Position numbers and translations under genes: made by a program
Assembly: GCA_002424645.1 (NCBI GenBank)
Contig: DIKU01000159.1
Span: 1 to 14,017, forward strand
Length of the DNA: 14,017 nucleotides
Direction of reading: 5' to 3'
From: Pelobacter sp. UBA5610
Lineage (GTDB): Bacteria > Desulfobacterota > Desulfuromonadia > Desulfuromonadales > Syntrophotaleaceae
Part shown: positions 1 to 7,299 of the stretch, in pieces
Position numbering within the stretch: the first letter of the stretch is position 1
How the letters are laid out: each line of letters begins with the position of its first letter
The notes under the pieces: model-generated
Told to the model about the DNA's origin: nothing
The model's database searches: none
The model's input: only the letters and a program-made list of their open reading frames with translations

Positions 1-846
1 GAGCGGAACCGCGCCTACACGTTTCATGCAGATCCCGGCTTTTCGTTCGGCGAAGGCTGGTACCTTGCTGCCGCGGCGCTGCTTGCCGGTGTTCCCATCC
101 AGATCAGACCTGGCGCTGTTCAGGAATTGCAGGCCAAACATTTTCTGCGCGCTGCCGGGTTAGCAGGATCCCTTCGCCCCTATCGGTCCCGTCCGGCGAG
201 TCCCAAGCATCTGACGCATATCATCGCTGAGGCTTTTCACGCCGACGCGCCAGGAGCACAGTGTACCCTTCGCGCAGCGTTCCTGGGAGACGAATCGCCA
301 TCGGCTTCCTTAAGATCATGGATCGATGGCAATGTGGGCGGGAATGCAGAGCAGAAAGTGCTGCTTTGGGTACGAACGGGTGACCACGATGCCGAGCGCA
401 ATACCTGTTTCGATGAGTTGCGGCAGCTTTTTGAACTGGTATTGAATGCCGGGCTCACTCCTATCTTTTTCGGCGATGCTGTTCCCGCGGACCTTGTTCC
501 GACAAGGGGAGTAGACCTGACCCTTTGCTGGAAAGAGCCGCTCTTCCAGGGGCCGGACATGCGCCTGGCTCAACTGCAACTGTTTGAGGAGTTGAAATGC
601 CGACACAACCTGGTGGGCCAGATCGGCGTTACCACTGCCGGCATGGACGGACCGGCACTTATGGGATTGCCCACTCTTTATCTCACACAGGAACGCAACG
701 TCCGACTTGGCAAGTGGGTGGGAGCCGTTCCGGGATATCAAGAAGTCGTGCGGGCGGCGGGCTATTTCGAAATCATTCGTACCACCTTGCATCAGTGGAA
801 GCAGCACCCTCCGGGATTTGCTGGCCAACCAGGAGAGGACGTTTAA
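1..846 (+). CDS. Unrecognised protein, 5'-truncated by window edge
   Basis: The reading frame is open from base 1 to the TAA at 844-846, giving 281 visible residues. The true start therefore lies outside the window, and the TTG at 127 is only an internal codon. No catalytic motif is clear. The C-terminal half alternates predicted beta strands and helices (VLLWVRTGD, then LTPIFFGD) and ends with a segment around TTAGMDGPALMGLPTLYL, which resembles the C-terminal half of GT-B type glycosyltransferases. That resemblance is weak and I do not assign a function. A terminator 49 bases downstream separates it from the arsenic genes, so it is probably unrelated to them. Confidence is high that it is a gene and low for any role. 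Confidence 0.7.
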   Translation, partial: ERNRAYTFHADPGFSFGEGWYLAAAALLAGVPIQIRPGAVQELQAKHFLRAAGLAGSLRPYRSRPASPKHLTHIIAEAFHADAPGAQCTLRAAFLGDESPSASLRSWIDGNVGGNAEQKVLLWVRTGDHDAERNTCFDELRQLFELVLNAGLTPIFFGDAVPADLVPTRGVDLTLCWKEPLFQGPDMRLAQLQLFEELKCRHNLVGQIGVTTAGMDGPALMGLPTLYLTQERNVRLGKWVGAVPGYQEVVRAAGYFEIIRTTLHQWKQHPPGFAGQPGEDV

Positions 847-894
847 CATCAGTTGTGTAAATGGTTTTCCTATAAGTCACTACCCTTTAGACAC

Positions 895-928
895 GAAAAG
901 CCCGCCAGGTTAACTTGGCAGGCTTTTC
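895..928 (+). terminator. Hairpin terminator after the left-edge gene
   Basis: Arms GAAAAGCCCGCCAGG and CTTGGCAGGCTTTTC pair with one C-A mismatch and one G-U pair around a short TAA-containing loop. The symmetric A-run and T-run make it plausible in both directions. It lies 49 bases after the stop of the partial gene and isolates it from the arsenic island. Confidence 0.8.
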
Positions 929-1169
929 TCGCATTGCAGGAATTGTAAGAAGAGAATCACCATCCTGCTTTGGATCGAAATAATACAGAACAACACTTGG
1001 GAAACCTGAGCCCCTATCCGTTGCCGGGTCCAAGACGCTGTCGTCGCGCCAAAATTGCCCGGTAATTTAGTGCCTCGATATTTTCTAGGCCATGTTCAAA
1101 GGGGCCATTATCCGTGGCCAAGATTCCGGATTGATTTTTAATCAAATAAAAAATTAACAGAAATCTAGC
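929..1169. other. Intergenic stretch without a supported gene
   Basis: The gap from 847 to 1279 exceeds 400 bases. Apart from the terminator at 895-928 and the promoter/operator at 1170-1203, I see nothing supported here. A 72-codon antisense frame at 1014-1232 has no ribosome binding site or recognisable domain and runs through the promoter, so it is not called. The last part (about 1130-1165) is AT-rich, as expected just upstream of a promoter. Confidence 0.6.
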
Positions 1170-1203
1170 TTGAATAAATCTCGAAATCCGGATATAAGGA
1201 TAT
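1170..1203 (+). promoter_or_regulatory. arsC promoter with overlapping ArsR-type operator
   Basis: A -35-like TTGAAT (1170-1175) and a -10-like TATAAG (1193-1198) are separated by 17 bases. An imperfect inverted repeat fills the spacer: AAATCT (1176-1181), an 8-base spacer and GGATAT (1190-1195). It has the same geometry as the three other copies in the window. An extra GGATAT follows at 1198-1203. A repressor bound here would block RNA polymerase. The predicted transcript starts near 1205, leaving a leader of about 75 bases before arsC. Confidence 0.7.
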
Positions 1204-1279
1204 AGGTGTGCGTTTAAGCCACTCGCTTCCAAAGGAAACCGCCTTTAACCGAAAACCTTTTTCATCAAACAGGATTCCC

Positions 1280-1699
1280 ATGAAACGCGTTTTATTCCTT
1301 TGTACCGGAAACTCCTGCCGCAGCCAAATGGCCGAAGGCATCATCAATCATGACTTTGCAGAAGAAATAGAAGCATTCTCTGCCGGAACCGAGCCCCATG
1401 GGCTCAATCCCCGGGCGGTACAGGTCATGGCCGAAGCAGGCATCGACATCGCCGAGCAAACTTCGGATCATCTCAGCAAATACGACGGACAAAATTTCGA
1501 TTACGTCATCACCCTTTGTGGCGATGCCAACGAGAAGTGCCCGCTCTTCATGGGCGGAGTGCAGCGCATCCACATGGGGTTCGATGATCCTCCCAAAGCC
1601 ACTGGCAGCAGCGAAGAGGTCCTCGACGTTTACCGCCGGGTCCGCGATGAAATCCGTGAAAAGTTAGGTATGTTTTTTAAAAGTGAATTAAATCTTTAA
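1280..1699 (+). CDS. arsC: Thioredoxin-coupled arsenate reductase ArsC
   Basis: This cytoplasmic enzyme reduces arsenate to arsenite so that it can be exported. The 139-residue length fits the low-molecular-weight tyrosine-phosphatase-like, thioredoxin-dependent ArsC family. The P-loop CTGNSCR (C8 to R14, a CX5R motif) starts at residue 8 with catalytic C8. The relay cysteines C80 and C87 lie in the ITLCGDANEKCP stretch, followed by the family's GFDDP motif at 100-104, so all three redox cysteines are present. I chose the ATG at 1280, which has an AGGA upstream and the canonical MKRVLFLC beginning. A GTG 72 bases upstream in frame would add an atypical extension. It is first in an operon with acr3 (19-base gap) and the stress protein, behind an ArsR-type operator. 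Confidence 0.96.
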   Translation: MKRVLFLCTGNSCRSQMAEGIINHDFAEEIEAFSAGTEPHGLNPRAVQVMAEAGIDIAEQTSDHLSKYDGQNFDYVITLCGDANEKCPLFMGGVQRIHMGFDDPPKATGSSEEVLDVYRRVRDEIREKLGMFFKSELNL

Positions 1700-1718
1700 T
1701 TAGCAAGGAAGGATTGTT

Positions 1719-2786
1719 ATGTCCTCAAGTATCAGCAAAAAGCTTTCTTTTCTGGATCGCTATCTTACGCTCTGGATCTTTGTCGCCATGGCCATCGGCG
1801 TAGGCACCGGCTGGCTCATCCCGGGTGTCAAGGATTTCGTCAACATCTTTACCGTCGGCACTACCAACATTCCGATTGCCATCGGCCTGATCCTTATGAT
1901 GTACCCACCCTTTGCCAAGGTAAAATACGAAGAGATGGGCGACGTTTTTCGCAACAAGCGGATACTCGGTCTCTCCCTGTTGCAGAACTGGGTCATCGGT
2001 CCGGTCCTCATGTTCGTTCTTGCCATCATTTTTCTCCCCGCTTACCCCGAGTACATGGTCGGCTTGATTATGATCGGCCTGGCACGCTGTATCGCCATGG
2101 TCATCGTATGGAACGAACTAGCCAAAGGCGACACTGAATATGCCGCCGGTCTGGTCGCTTTTAACAGCATCTTCCAGGTCCTTTTCTTCAGTATCTATGC
2201 CTGGTTCTTCATCGGCATATTGCCTCCGTTGTTTGGCCTCGAAGGGGCGGTGGTCGACATCACCATCGGCGAGATTGCCAAAAGCGTCTTCATCTATCTG
2301 GGCGTTCCGTTCCTCGGCGGAGCATTGACCCGCCTGATCGGAGTCAAGATCATGGGTCGTGAGCGTTACCACGCCATAGTGGTTCCGAAGATCAGCCCAC
2401 TCACCTTGATCGCCCTGCTTTTCACGATCGTCGTCATGTTCAGCCTCAAAGGTGATTTGATTGTTCAGATCCCTATGGATGTAGTACGCATCGCGATTCC
2501 TCTTCTCATCTATTTCGTGGTGATGTTCCTCGTCTCTTTCTGGATGGGGAAAAAGGTCGGCGCCGATTACAGCAAGACCACCACGTTGGCCTTTACCGCG
2601 GCGAGCAACAACTTCGAACTGGCTATCGCTGTGGCCGTGGCAGTTTTCGGTCTCAACTCCGGAGCCGCCTTCGCAGCCGTCATCGGACCCTTGGTAGAAG
2701 TTCCGGTCATGATCGCACTGGTCAACGTCGCTTTCTGGTTTCAAAAACGCATGTTTCCACCGCAGGGCCAACCGATTCAACCTTAA
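1719..2786 (+). CDS. acr3: Arsenite efflux permease ACR3
   Basis: This inner-membrane arsenite/H+ antiporter of the ACR3 (BART superfamily) group has 355 residues and about ten hydrophobic segments. The family hallmarks are present: the LMMYPPFAKVKYEE region (59-72), GLARCIAMVIVWNELAKGD with C124, and TTTLAFTAASNNFELAIAVA with E300. The Cys and Glu match the pair known to be essential in characterised Acr3 proteins. An AGGAAGG ribosome binding site precedes the ATG. It lies between arsC and the stress protein, so arsenite made by ArsC is exported by the next gene product. Arsenite rather than antimonite is the expected main substrate from family knowledge. Confidence 0.96.
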   Translation: MSSSISKKLSFLDRYLTLWIFVAMAIGVGTGWLIPGVKDFVNIFTVGTTNIPIAIGLILMMYPPFAKVKYEEMGDVFRNKRILGLSLLQNWVIGPVLMFVLAIIFLPAYPEYMVGLIMIGLARCIAMVIVWNELAKGDTEYAAGLVAFNSIFQVLFFSIYAWFFIGILPPLFGLEGAVVDITIGEIAKSVFIYLGVPFLGGALTRLIGVKIMGRERYHAIVVPKISPLTLIALLFTIVVMFSLKGDLIVQIPMDVVRIAIPLLIYFVVMFLVSFWMGKKVGADYSKTTTLAFTAASNNFELAIAVAVAVFGLNSGAAFAAVIGPLVEVPVMIALVNVAFWFQKRMFPPQGQPIQP

Positions 2787-2801
2787 CCGGAGGAGGGAGC
2801 C

Positions 2802-3671
2802 GTGTTCGAAAAAATACTGATCGCCACCGACCTGTCCCCTGCATCTGACTGTCTGCTGCAATGCGCAGGCGAACTGAAGGCCATAGGTGTCAGACAGATC
2901 GTTCTTGGCCACGTCATTTATGTGGCCAACACCCCCGGCCTGGAGGATGCTTTGAAAAACGAAGCCTCACCGGTGCTTGCGCGACAGAAGCAAACACTGG
3001 AAGAGGCCGGTTTTGAAGTTATCGTCGAAATGCCCTTGGGCAGACCAGCGCGCGAGCTCAAAGAGCTGGCAAACCGGTACGACGTCGATGCCATTCTCCT
3101 CGGCTCGCGGGGACATGGCATCGCAAAGCGTGCGGTATTGGGCAGTATCGCCTTTAAATTGCTGCACATTACGGACAAACCGGTTCTTCTTCAGCGGGTC
3201 ACCCTGCTGGGAGAAGGCGAGGCATGCAGGCTTTCACTATGCAGCAGAATGTTTGAACACGTCCTCTTTTTGACCGATTTCTCCGAAGCGGCGGAACATG
3301 CCTTCGGACAATTCGAAAAAATCGCACCAGGCCTTTCGGGATCGGTCACGTTGCTCCACATCCAGGACGATGCCCCCTTCAAGGACCCGTACACGGGCAA
3401 ATGGGCCAAGGAGTTGGAAGGCATGAATCAACAATGGCTCGACCGGCTCAAGGAACGCTTGGGGAAAAAGGGCGTGAACGTCGAAGCCGAACTGGCCATC
3501 GGAAACCTGCGGGAGGTCGTCCTTGAGAAAGCTGCGGAGGGCACGTATTCCCTGATCGCCATGGGGACGCAGGGCAAGGGCTTTTTCAGCGAAATCGTAC
3601 TCGGCAGCCTTGCCCACGAAGTGGCCTGCCGGGCCGAAATACCGGTTTTCTTCTACCCCAACCCCCACTGA
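2802..3671 (+). CDS. Tandem-domain universal stress protein (UspA family)
   Basis: The 289 residues form two UspA domains (about 1-135 and 148-289), separated by a short linker containing EGEACRLSLC. Each domain carries the ATP-binding signature G-x2-G-x9-G-S: GSRGHG...LGS in the first and GTQGKG...LGS in the second. Both halves therefore look nucleotide-binding. The start is GTG with a strong GGAGGAGGG just upstream, 15 bases after the acr3 stop. It is the last gene of the arsC-acr3 operon, and a terminator begins 9 bases after its stop. Its biochemical role is unknown. Position suggests a cytoplasmic stress or energy-sensing function induced together with arsenic export. Confidence 0.92.
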   Translation: MFEKILIATDLSPASDCLLQCAGELKAIGVRQIVLGHVIYVANTPGLEDALKNEASPVLARQKQTLEEAGFEVIVEMPLGRPARELKELANRYDVDAILLGSRGHGIAKRAVLGSIAFKLLHITDKPVLLQRVTLLGEGEACRLSLCSRMFEHVLFLTDFSEAAEHAFGQFEKIAPGLSGSVTLLHIQDDAPFKDPYTGKWAKELEGMNQQWLDRLKERLGKKGVNVEAELAIGNLREVVLEKAAEGTYSLIAMGTQGKGFFSEIVLGSLAHEVACRAEIPVFFYPNPH

Positions 3672-3679
3672 AGCCGATG

Positions 3680-3728
3680 GCTCCCGGGATAGGGTTAGAA
3701 GCCATGCCCTATCTTGGGAGCAATTTTT
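3680..3728 (+). terminator. Strong intrinsic terminator closing the arsC operon
   Basis: A 15-base-pair stem (GCTCCCGGGATAGGG with CCCTATCTTGGGAGC, including two G-U pairs) surrounds a 12-base loop and is followed by AATTTTTAA. It begins 9 bases after the stress-protein stop. It separates the arsC-acr3-usp unit from arsR, so arsR needs its own promoter. Confidence 0.9.
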
Positions 3729-3826
3729 AAAACACAAAACATGCGCTGTGTTTGCAATTTCTTTTCAGGCTCATACACGGTTCTCATCTGACGGACCCGA
3801 AAGCCAGGTACTATGTTGAAAAACTC

Positions 3827-3855
3827 TTGCCATATCCGGGAAAACGGATTAATCT
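3827..3855 (+). promoter_or_regulatory. arsR promoter with overlapping operator (autoregulation)
   Basis: A good -35 TTGCCA (3827-3832) and a weaker -10 TAATCT (3850-3855) are spaced by 17 bases. The operator ATATCC (3832-3837), 8 bases, GGATTA (3846-3851) spans the spacer, as in the arsC promoter. This implies that ArsR represses its own gene. The predicted transcription start falls at or next to the ATG at 3863. Confidence 0.7.
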
Positions 3856-3862
3856 ATTGATT

Positions 3863-4201
3863 ATGAAAAAATCAACGGACCTGTTCAAAGCCTTGGCACA
3901 TCAGACACGGTTGGAGATTCTTTGCCTGCTGCTCGAAGGAGAGGTTTGTGTCTGCAAAATAATGGCGATTCTCGATTTGCCCCAATCGACGGCTTCCCGC
4001 CACCTGGCTATTTTGAAAAATGCCGGACTGGTAGAAGACCGCCGTGACGGCACCTGGGTACACTATTCTCTCGCCAGATGCCACAACACCCTGGCCGATC
4101 AACTGCTGGGCATCTTGGAAAACCACCTACCGTATACCGGCGAAGGTGCAAGAAATCGCCAAAAACTTTTGGATGCCCTGCAAAAGAAGAATTGTGCCTG
4201 A
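3863..4201 (+). CDS. arsR: ArsR/SmtB-family arsenic-responsive repressor
   Basis: This is a 112-residue winged-helix repressor that releases DNA on binding trivalent arsenic. The N-terminus FKALAHQTRLEIL is the family signature. The vicinal cysteine pair CVC (C29, C31) in EVCVCKIM matches the alpha-3 metalloid-binding site of classical ArsR proteins. The recognition helix follows in LPQSTASRHLAILKNAGLV (39-57), and the wing in DRRDGTWVHYSL. Other cysteines (C21, C73, C111) could add ligands. The frame is open further upstream, but the ATG at 3863 gives the usual family length and start, and an upstream start would place coding sequence over the promoter. No clear Shine-Dalgarno precedes this ATG. 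It is most likely the regulator of all four operator copies in the window. Confidence 0.94.
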   Translation: MKKSTDLFKALAHQTRLEILCLLLEGEVCVCKIMAILDLPQSTASRHLAILKNAGLVEDRRDGTWVHYSLARCHNTLADQLLGILENHLPYTGEGARNRQKLLDALQKKNCA

Positions 4202-4211
4202 TTTTTTTATC

Positions 4212-4242
4212 TTATATATCCTGAAATCCGGATACATAAGAT
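4212..4242 (+). promoter_or_regulatory. Promoter/operator of the AhpD-like to FadL gene train
   Basis: Operator ATATCC (4216-4221), 8 bases, GGATAC (4230-4235) repeats the arsC/arsR architecture. The core ATCC-TGAAATCC-GGAT is very close to the arsC copy (GAAATCCGGATA is identical). A -10-like TAAGAT lies at 4237-4242. The -35 is poor (TTATAT at 4212 or ATATAT at 4214). It sits just after the arsR stop and before the 4288 gene, so arsR read-through is also possible. Confidence 0.65.
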
Positions 4243-4287
4243 AAAAAGGTGATAGAAAACTCAACCATAAAACGATGGAGAAATTCA

Positions 4288-4602
4288 ATGGACAAAAAAA
4301 CACTGGAAACGCACGCGCGACTAAGAGGTTGTTTTCCCCAGACTGACAATGCAGAGGACCGGAAAAAGGCCGGCCAGATGGATAACAGCGCAAAAGTTAT
4401 GGACTCCAAAACTCTGGAATTGATCGCCGTAGGGGCATCGGTGGCCGCATGTTGCATTCCCTGCCTGGAATACCATGTCAAAGCGGCCCGGGAGGCAGGA
4501 GCCAGCCATGCAGAGCTTGCCTCGGCGATCAACATGGCGAAAAAGGTCCGGCAAACACCCATGGACAAAATAGATCAAAAATGTGAAGAACTCGGTATTT
4601 GA
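4288..4602 (+). CDS. Carboxymuconolactone decarboxylase/AhpD-like CxxC protein
   Basis: The 104-residue protein has the AhpD/CMD core at about 40-92 (SKTLELIAVGASVAACCIPCLEYHVKAAREAGAS...). The redox pair C56-I-P-C59 and the nearby H63 match the AhpD-type CxxC-x3-H active site, and C55 is an additional adjacent thiol. In the family this motif supports thiol-disulfide exchange and peroxidase-related reduction. The substrate here is unknown. The first 35 residues are outside the domain and contain one cysteine (C15). I chose the ATG at 4288, with GGAG eight bases upstream. The GTG at 4249 is in frame but lies about where transcription should begin. It is the first gene of the long train after the third operator, suggesting a cytoplasmic thiol-redox role in arsenic stress. 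Confidence 0.85.
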   Translation: MDKKTLETHARLRGCFPQTDNAEDRKKAGQMDNSAKVMDSKTLELIAVGASVAACCIPCLEYHVKAAREAGASHAELASAINMAKKVRQTPMDKIDQKCEELGI

Positions 4603-4716
4603 GGTTAGCTTTACCAATAAATGTGATTTGCGGCGGCATTTATCTTCTTTCCTTGCGCGACGACGGGCAAGAGATAATGTCGCTGCGCAAAGATCGGATT
4701 TAAGGAAGGTTAAATA

Positions 4717-6111
4717 ATGATCCGCTCGGACGACCAAAACAAACAGTCGCCGCAACAAATCCTTCGCGATGTCCTGCGACTTTGCGCAGATTGCGACACC
4801 TGTCGTACCATGATGGAGGGGGATTGCGCTTTTTTCCTCGAGCTTTACAAGTTGTGGGACCAGGAGCATGAGGAAGGGACTCCCATAACGGAAAAACAGC
4901 TCCGCTACCTGGCCGAACTCTGCACCCTCTGCGGACTATGCCCTTGCCCAAAAATCCCCATGGATGTCATGGAGGCCAAGAGCCGCTACATCGAAAGGGA
5001 AGGGATGCCCCTGGCGACCCGCCTGCTCAATGACGTCCCGCGTATGGCCCGGCTATGCGGCTCCTTCCCTGGGTTGGCCAAGGCGCTGCAATCGAACAAG
5101 GTCTTTGGCCCCTTACTTCGTAAGGCGATCAGCATTCATCCTGACAGGGAGTTGCCCTCCTTTCCTAAAGGAAATTTTTACCGATGGGCCAAGAGCCGGG
5201 GACTGGACCGGCAGCAGTCGGGCAATCATCAGGTTGCCTACTTCGCCGGATGTACCGCAGGCTATCTGTTTCCCGCCATTGGGCGCAGTGTGGTGGAGAT
5301 CCTGCAGCATAACGGTGCGACGGTCTATGTCCCGCCACAGCAGTGCTGCGGCATGCCCTTTCTGGTAGAAGGTGACCGTAAACGCACCTTGGAGTTGGCC
5401 GAGGCCAACATGAAAAAATTGCTCGAAACCTATAATACCGGTGATGACCTTATTTATTCCTGTCCCACCTTTGGTTTTTTCTTGAAAAAGCTGCTCAAAG
5501 ATAGGGCTTACTATTCAGAAACGTTTCAGGAATCGGTCAATGCACCTGACAATGAGTTCAAAGTGCCCGCTCCGGAAAAGGGAGAAGGCCAGTTTTGGCA
5601 TCTGAAAAAAAACATGTATCATCATCTCCTGAAAGATGACGGCTACTTTTCTGTCATTGATCCCATGGCACGGATTGAGTTGGCCGACCATCTCTTCGAT
5701 TTCGGCGTTTATCTCAAAAATCTCCTCGATAAAGGCAAACTGGCCACCGATTTTACACCGATTCCGCAGCGCATGGCCTATTTTGCTCCCTGCCATCTGC
5801 GGGAGCAAAAAATGGGGCGTCCCTACCTCGACCTTCTGAAGTTGATCCCGGAATTGGACATTGAATCCGTCGGCAGTGATTACGACTGTTGTGGCATGGG
5901 AGGGGTTTTCGGCTTCAAAGAACACTTTCACCAGAAGTCGCTGGATCTGGGCGAACCGCTGATGAAAAAAATCCGGGCCCATAACCCCCAGGCGATCGTC
6001 ACCGACTGTATGAGTTGCCGTTTGCAGTTCAATCACTGTCTGCCATATCCCGTCTACCATCCGGTCGAAGTGCTGGCGCGAGCTTATGGTGGTGGCACAT
6101 CCACTGAATAA
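4717..6111 (+). CDS. Hdr/GlpC-like (Fe-S)-binding protein with two CCG domains
   Basis: This 464-residue protein resembles the HdrD/GlpC class of electron carriers. The N-terminal part has two cysteine clusters: C23, C26, C29, C37, then C69, C72, C75, C77. These are likely [4Fe-4S] ligands, with irregular spacing compared with ordinary ferredoxins. Two CCG domains follow: C179 with C210-C211-G and C249, and C359 with C391-C392-G and C431-x2-C434. In heterodisulfide reductase such domains hold a noncubane cluster that handles disulfides. A strong AAGGAAGG precedes the ATG. No membrane segment is evident, so a soluble or peripheral location is expected. Electron donor and acceptor are unknown; neighbours suggest a thiol, disulfide or arsenical acceptor. 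It is not a simple glpC, because no glpA or glpB is nearby. Confidence 0.88.
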   Translation: MIRSDDQNKQSPQQILRDVLRLCADCDTCRTMMEGDCAFFLELYKLWDQEHEEGTPITEKQLRYLAELCTLCGLCPCPKIPMDVMEAKSRYIEREGMPLATRLLNDVPRMARLCGSFPGLAKALQSNKVFGPLLRKAISIHPDRELPSFPKGNFYRWAKSRGLDRQQSGNHQVAYFAGCTAGYLFPAIGRSVVEILQHNGATVYVPPQQCCGMPFLVEGDRKRTLELAEANMKKLLETYNTGDDLIYSCPTFGFFLKKLLKDRAYYSETFQESVNAPDNEFKVPAPEKGEGQFWHLKKNMYHHLLKDDGYFSVIDPMARIELADHLFDFGVYLKNLLDKGKLATDFTPIPQRMAYFAPCHLREQKMGRPYLDLLKLIPELDIESVGSDYDCCGMGGVFGFKEHFHQKSLDLGEPLMKKIRAHNPQAIVTDCMSCRLQFNHCLPYPVYHPVEVLARAYGGGTSTE

Positions 6112-6120
6112 GAGCGATAT

Positions 6121-6210
6121 ATGAATAAATTCCGGGTCAAAAGGGATGCTTTTCGCTTATCCAAAATATCAGAGATCCCGGTGCAAAACCCGAAGGAGAA
6201 TCATCCATGA
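6121..6210 (+). CDS. Possible 29-aa leader peptide overlapping the permease start
   Basis: ATG at 6121 opens a 29-codon frame (starting MNKFRVKRDAFRL) whose TGA overlaps the permease ATG in an ATGA arrangement. This is typical of translational coupling. A weak AAGAG lies ahead of the ATG. The peptide is basic, not hydrophobic, and matches nothing I know. It could be a chance frame, since the ribosome binding site of the permease (AAGGAG) is inside it. Reported because of the exact overlap, with low confidence. Confidence 0.25.
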   Translation: MNKFRVKRDAFRLSKISEIPVQNPKENHP

Positions 6211-7280
6211 ACAATCAATCCGGCGCGGCTCCCGAAACGGAAGACACGCTTCCAAAGAGCTTTCTCAGCAACTATCTCGGGCTGAAAATCGGCCTGTTTC
6301 TAGTCGCATGGTTCGTGATTTATCGCCAACTTTTAACCCTGTCGCGTTATCTTACCTACGACCTGATCGGGTTGCGGCCGGAATCGCACTTAGGGTCGGC
6401 GGTGGAATTCTTTTTATACGATACCCCCAAGGTATTGATGCTGCTGGTTCTGGTCGTATTCGGCGTCGGCATATTGCGCAGCTTCATCACGCCGGAATTG
6501 ACACGCAAAATCCTCGCCGGTAAGCGCGAAAGCACCGGCAATGTGCTGGCCGCTCTGCTTGGGGTTGTGACGCCCTTTTGTTCCTGTTCGGCGGTCCCCC
6601 TGTTTATCGGGTTCGTTACGGCCGGCATTCCACTGGGGATAACCTTTTCCTTCCTCATTTCAGCCCCCATGGTGAACGAAATTGCCCTGGTTCTGCTGTT
6701 CGGCCTGCTGGGTTGGAAGGTGGCTGCGCTGTATTTCGTGACCGGGATCTTCATCGCCACGGTGGCGGGCTGGACGATTGGTCGCTTGAAACTGGAAAAT
6801 CATGTGGAGGACTGGGTGCGGGAGATGCACGCCAACCGCTCGGAAATGCCCGACACGACCATGATCTGGGAAGAGCGGGTCGGTTTCGGGATCGATGCCG
6901 TGCGGGACATCGTTGGCAAGGTCTGGCTTTATGTGGTTCTCGGCATTCTGGCCGGGGCTGCCATTCATGGCTTCGTACCGGAAAATTTCATGGCCGGTAT
7001 CATGGGCAAGAGCGCCTGGTGGTCCGTGCCGGCCTCGGTATTGATCGGCATCCCCATGTATACCAACGCCGCCGGCATAATTCCGGTGGTCGAGGCGCTG
7101 CTCGGCAAGGGCGCCGCGCTGGGTACAGTCCTGGCGTTTATGATGAGCGTCATCGCTCTATCCTTCCCGGAGATGGTTATACTGCGCAAAGTCCTCAAGC
7201 CGAGGCTCATCGCAACGTTCATTGGCGTCGTCGGCGCGGGGATCATGCTCGTCGGCTTTCTGTTCAATCTCGTCATTTAA
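6207..7280 (+). CDS. ArsP/DUF318-type permease
   Basis: This 357-residue inner-membrane protein has about eight predicted membrane helices in two halves. The first half carries the family signature TPFCSCSAVP (C125, C127), followed by GIPLGITFSFLISAPMVNE. The second repeat has GIPMYTNAAGIIPVVEALL and MSVIALSFPEMVIL. This is the predicted-permease family that contains ArsP, an exporter of trivalent methyl and aromatic arsenicals, and YraQ-like proteins. The CSC pair could bind As(III). An AAGGAG precedes the ATG. It is followed 19 bases later by a mini-thioredoxin, a pairing often seen for this permease family. Export of an organoarsenical is likely from family and context; the substrate is not proven. 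Confidence 0.87.
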   Translation: MNNQSGAAPETEDTLPKSFLSNYLGLKIGLFLVAWFVIYRQLLTLSRYLTYDLIGLRPESHLGSAVEFFLYDTPKVLMLLVLVVFGVGILRSFITPELTRKILAGKRESTGNVLAALLGVVTPFCSCSAVPLFIGFVTAGIPLGITFSFLISAPMVNEIALVLLFGLLGWKVAALYFVTGIFIATVAGWTIGRLKLENHVEDWVREMHANRSEMPDTTMIWEERVGFGIDAVRDIVGKVWLYVVLGILAGAAIHGFVPENFMAGIMGKSAWWSVPASVLIGIPMYTNAAGIIPVVEALLGKGAALGTVLAFMMSVIALSFPEMVILRKVLKPRLIATFIGVVGAGIMLVGFLFNLVI

Positions 7281-7299
7281 ATTTAAAAAGGAGCTTGTC

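Noticed and set aside
316..849. 177-codon open frame on the minus strand
   Set aside because: It overlaps the left partial gene completely, has no recognisable domain, and would start inside the terminator-side region of that gene without a ribosome binding site.
1014..1232. 72-codon antisense frame in the intergenic gap
   Set aside because: I briefly considered a transposase remnant because of a DNGP string, but no integrase pattern continues and it crosses the arsC promoter.
2118..2912. 264-codon open frame on the minus strand
   Set aside because: It lies antisense across acr3 and the stress-protein start, has a low-complexity Asp/Glu/His/Gln-rich translation and no ribosome binding site. 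It is a codon-bias shadow.
4617..4643. Small hairpin ATAAATG/CATTTAT after the AhpD-like gene
   Set aside because: The stem is only 7 bp, AT-rich, with a 13-base loop and no T-run. It is too weak to call a terminator or attenuator.
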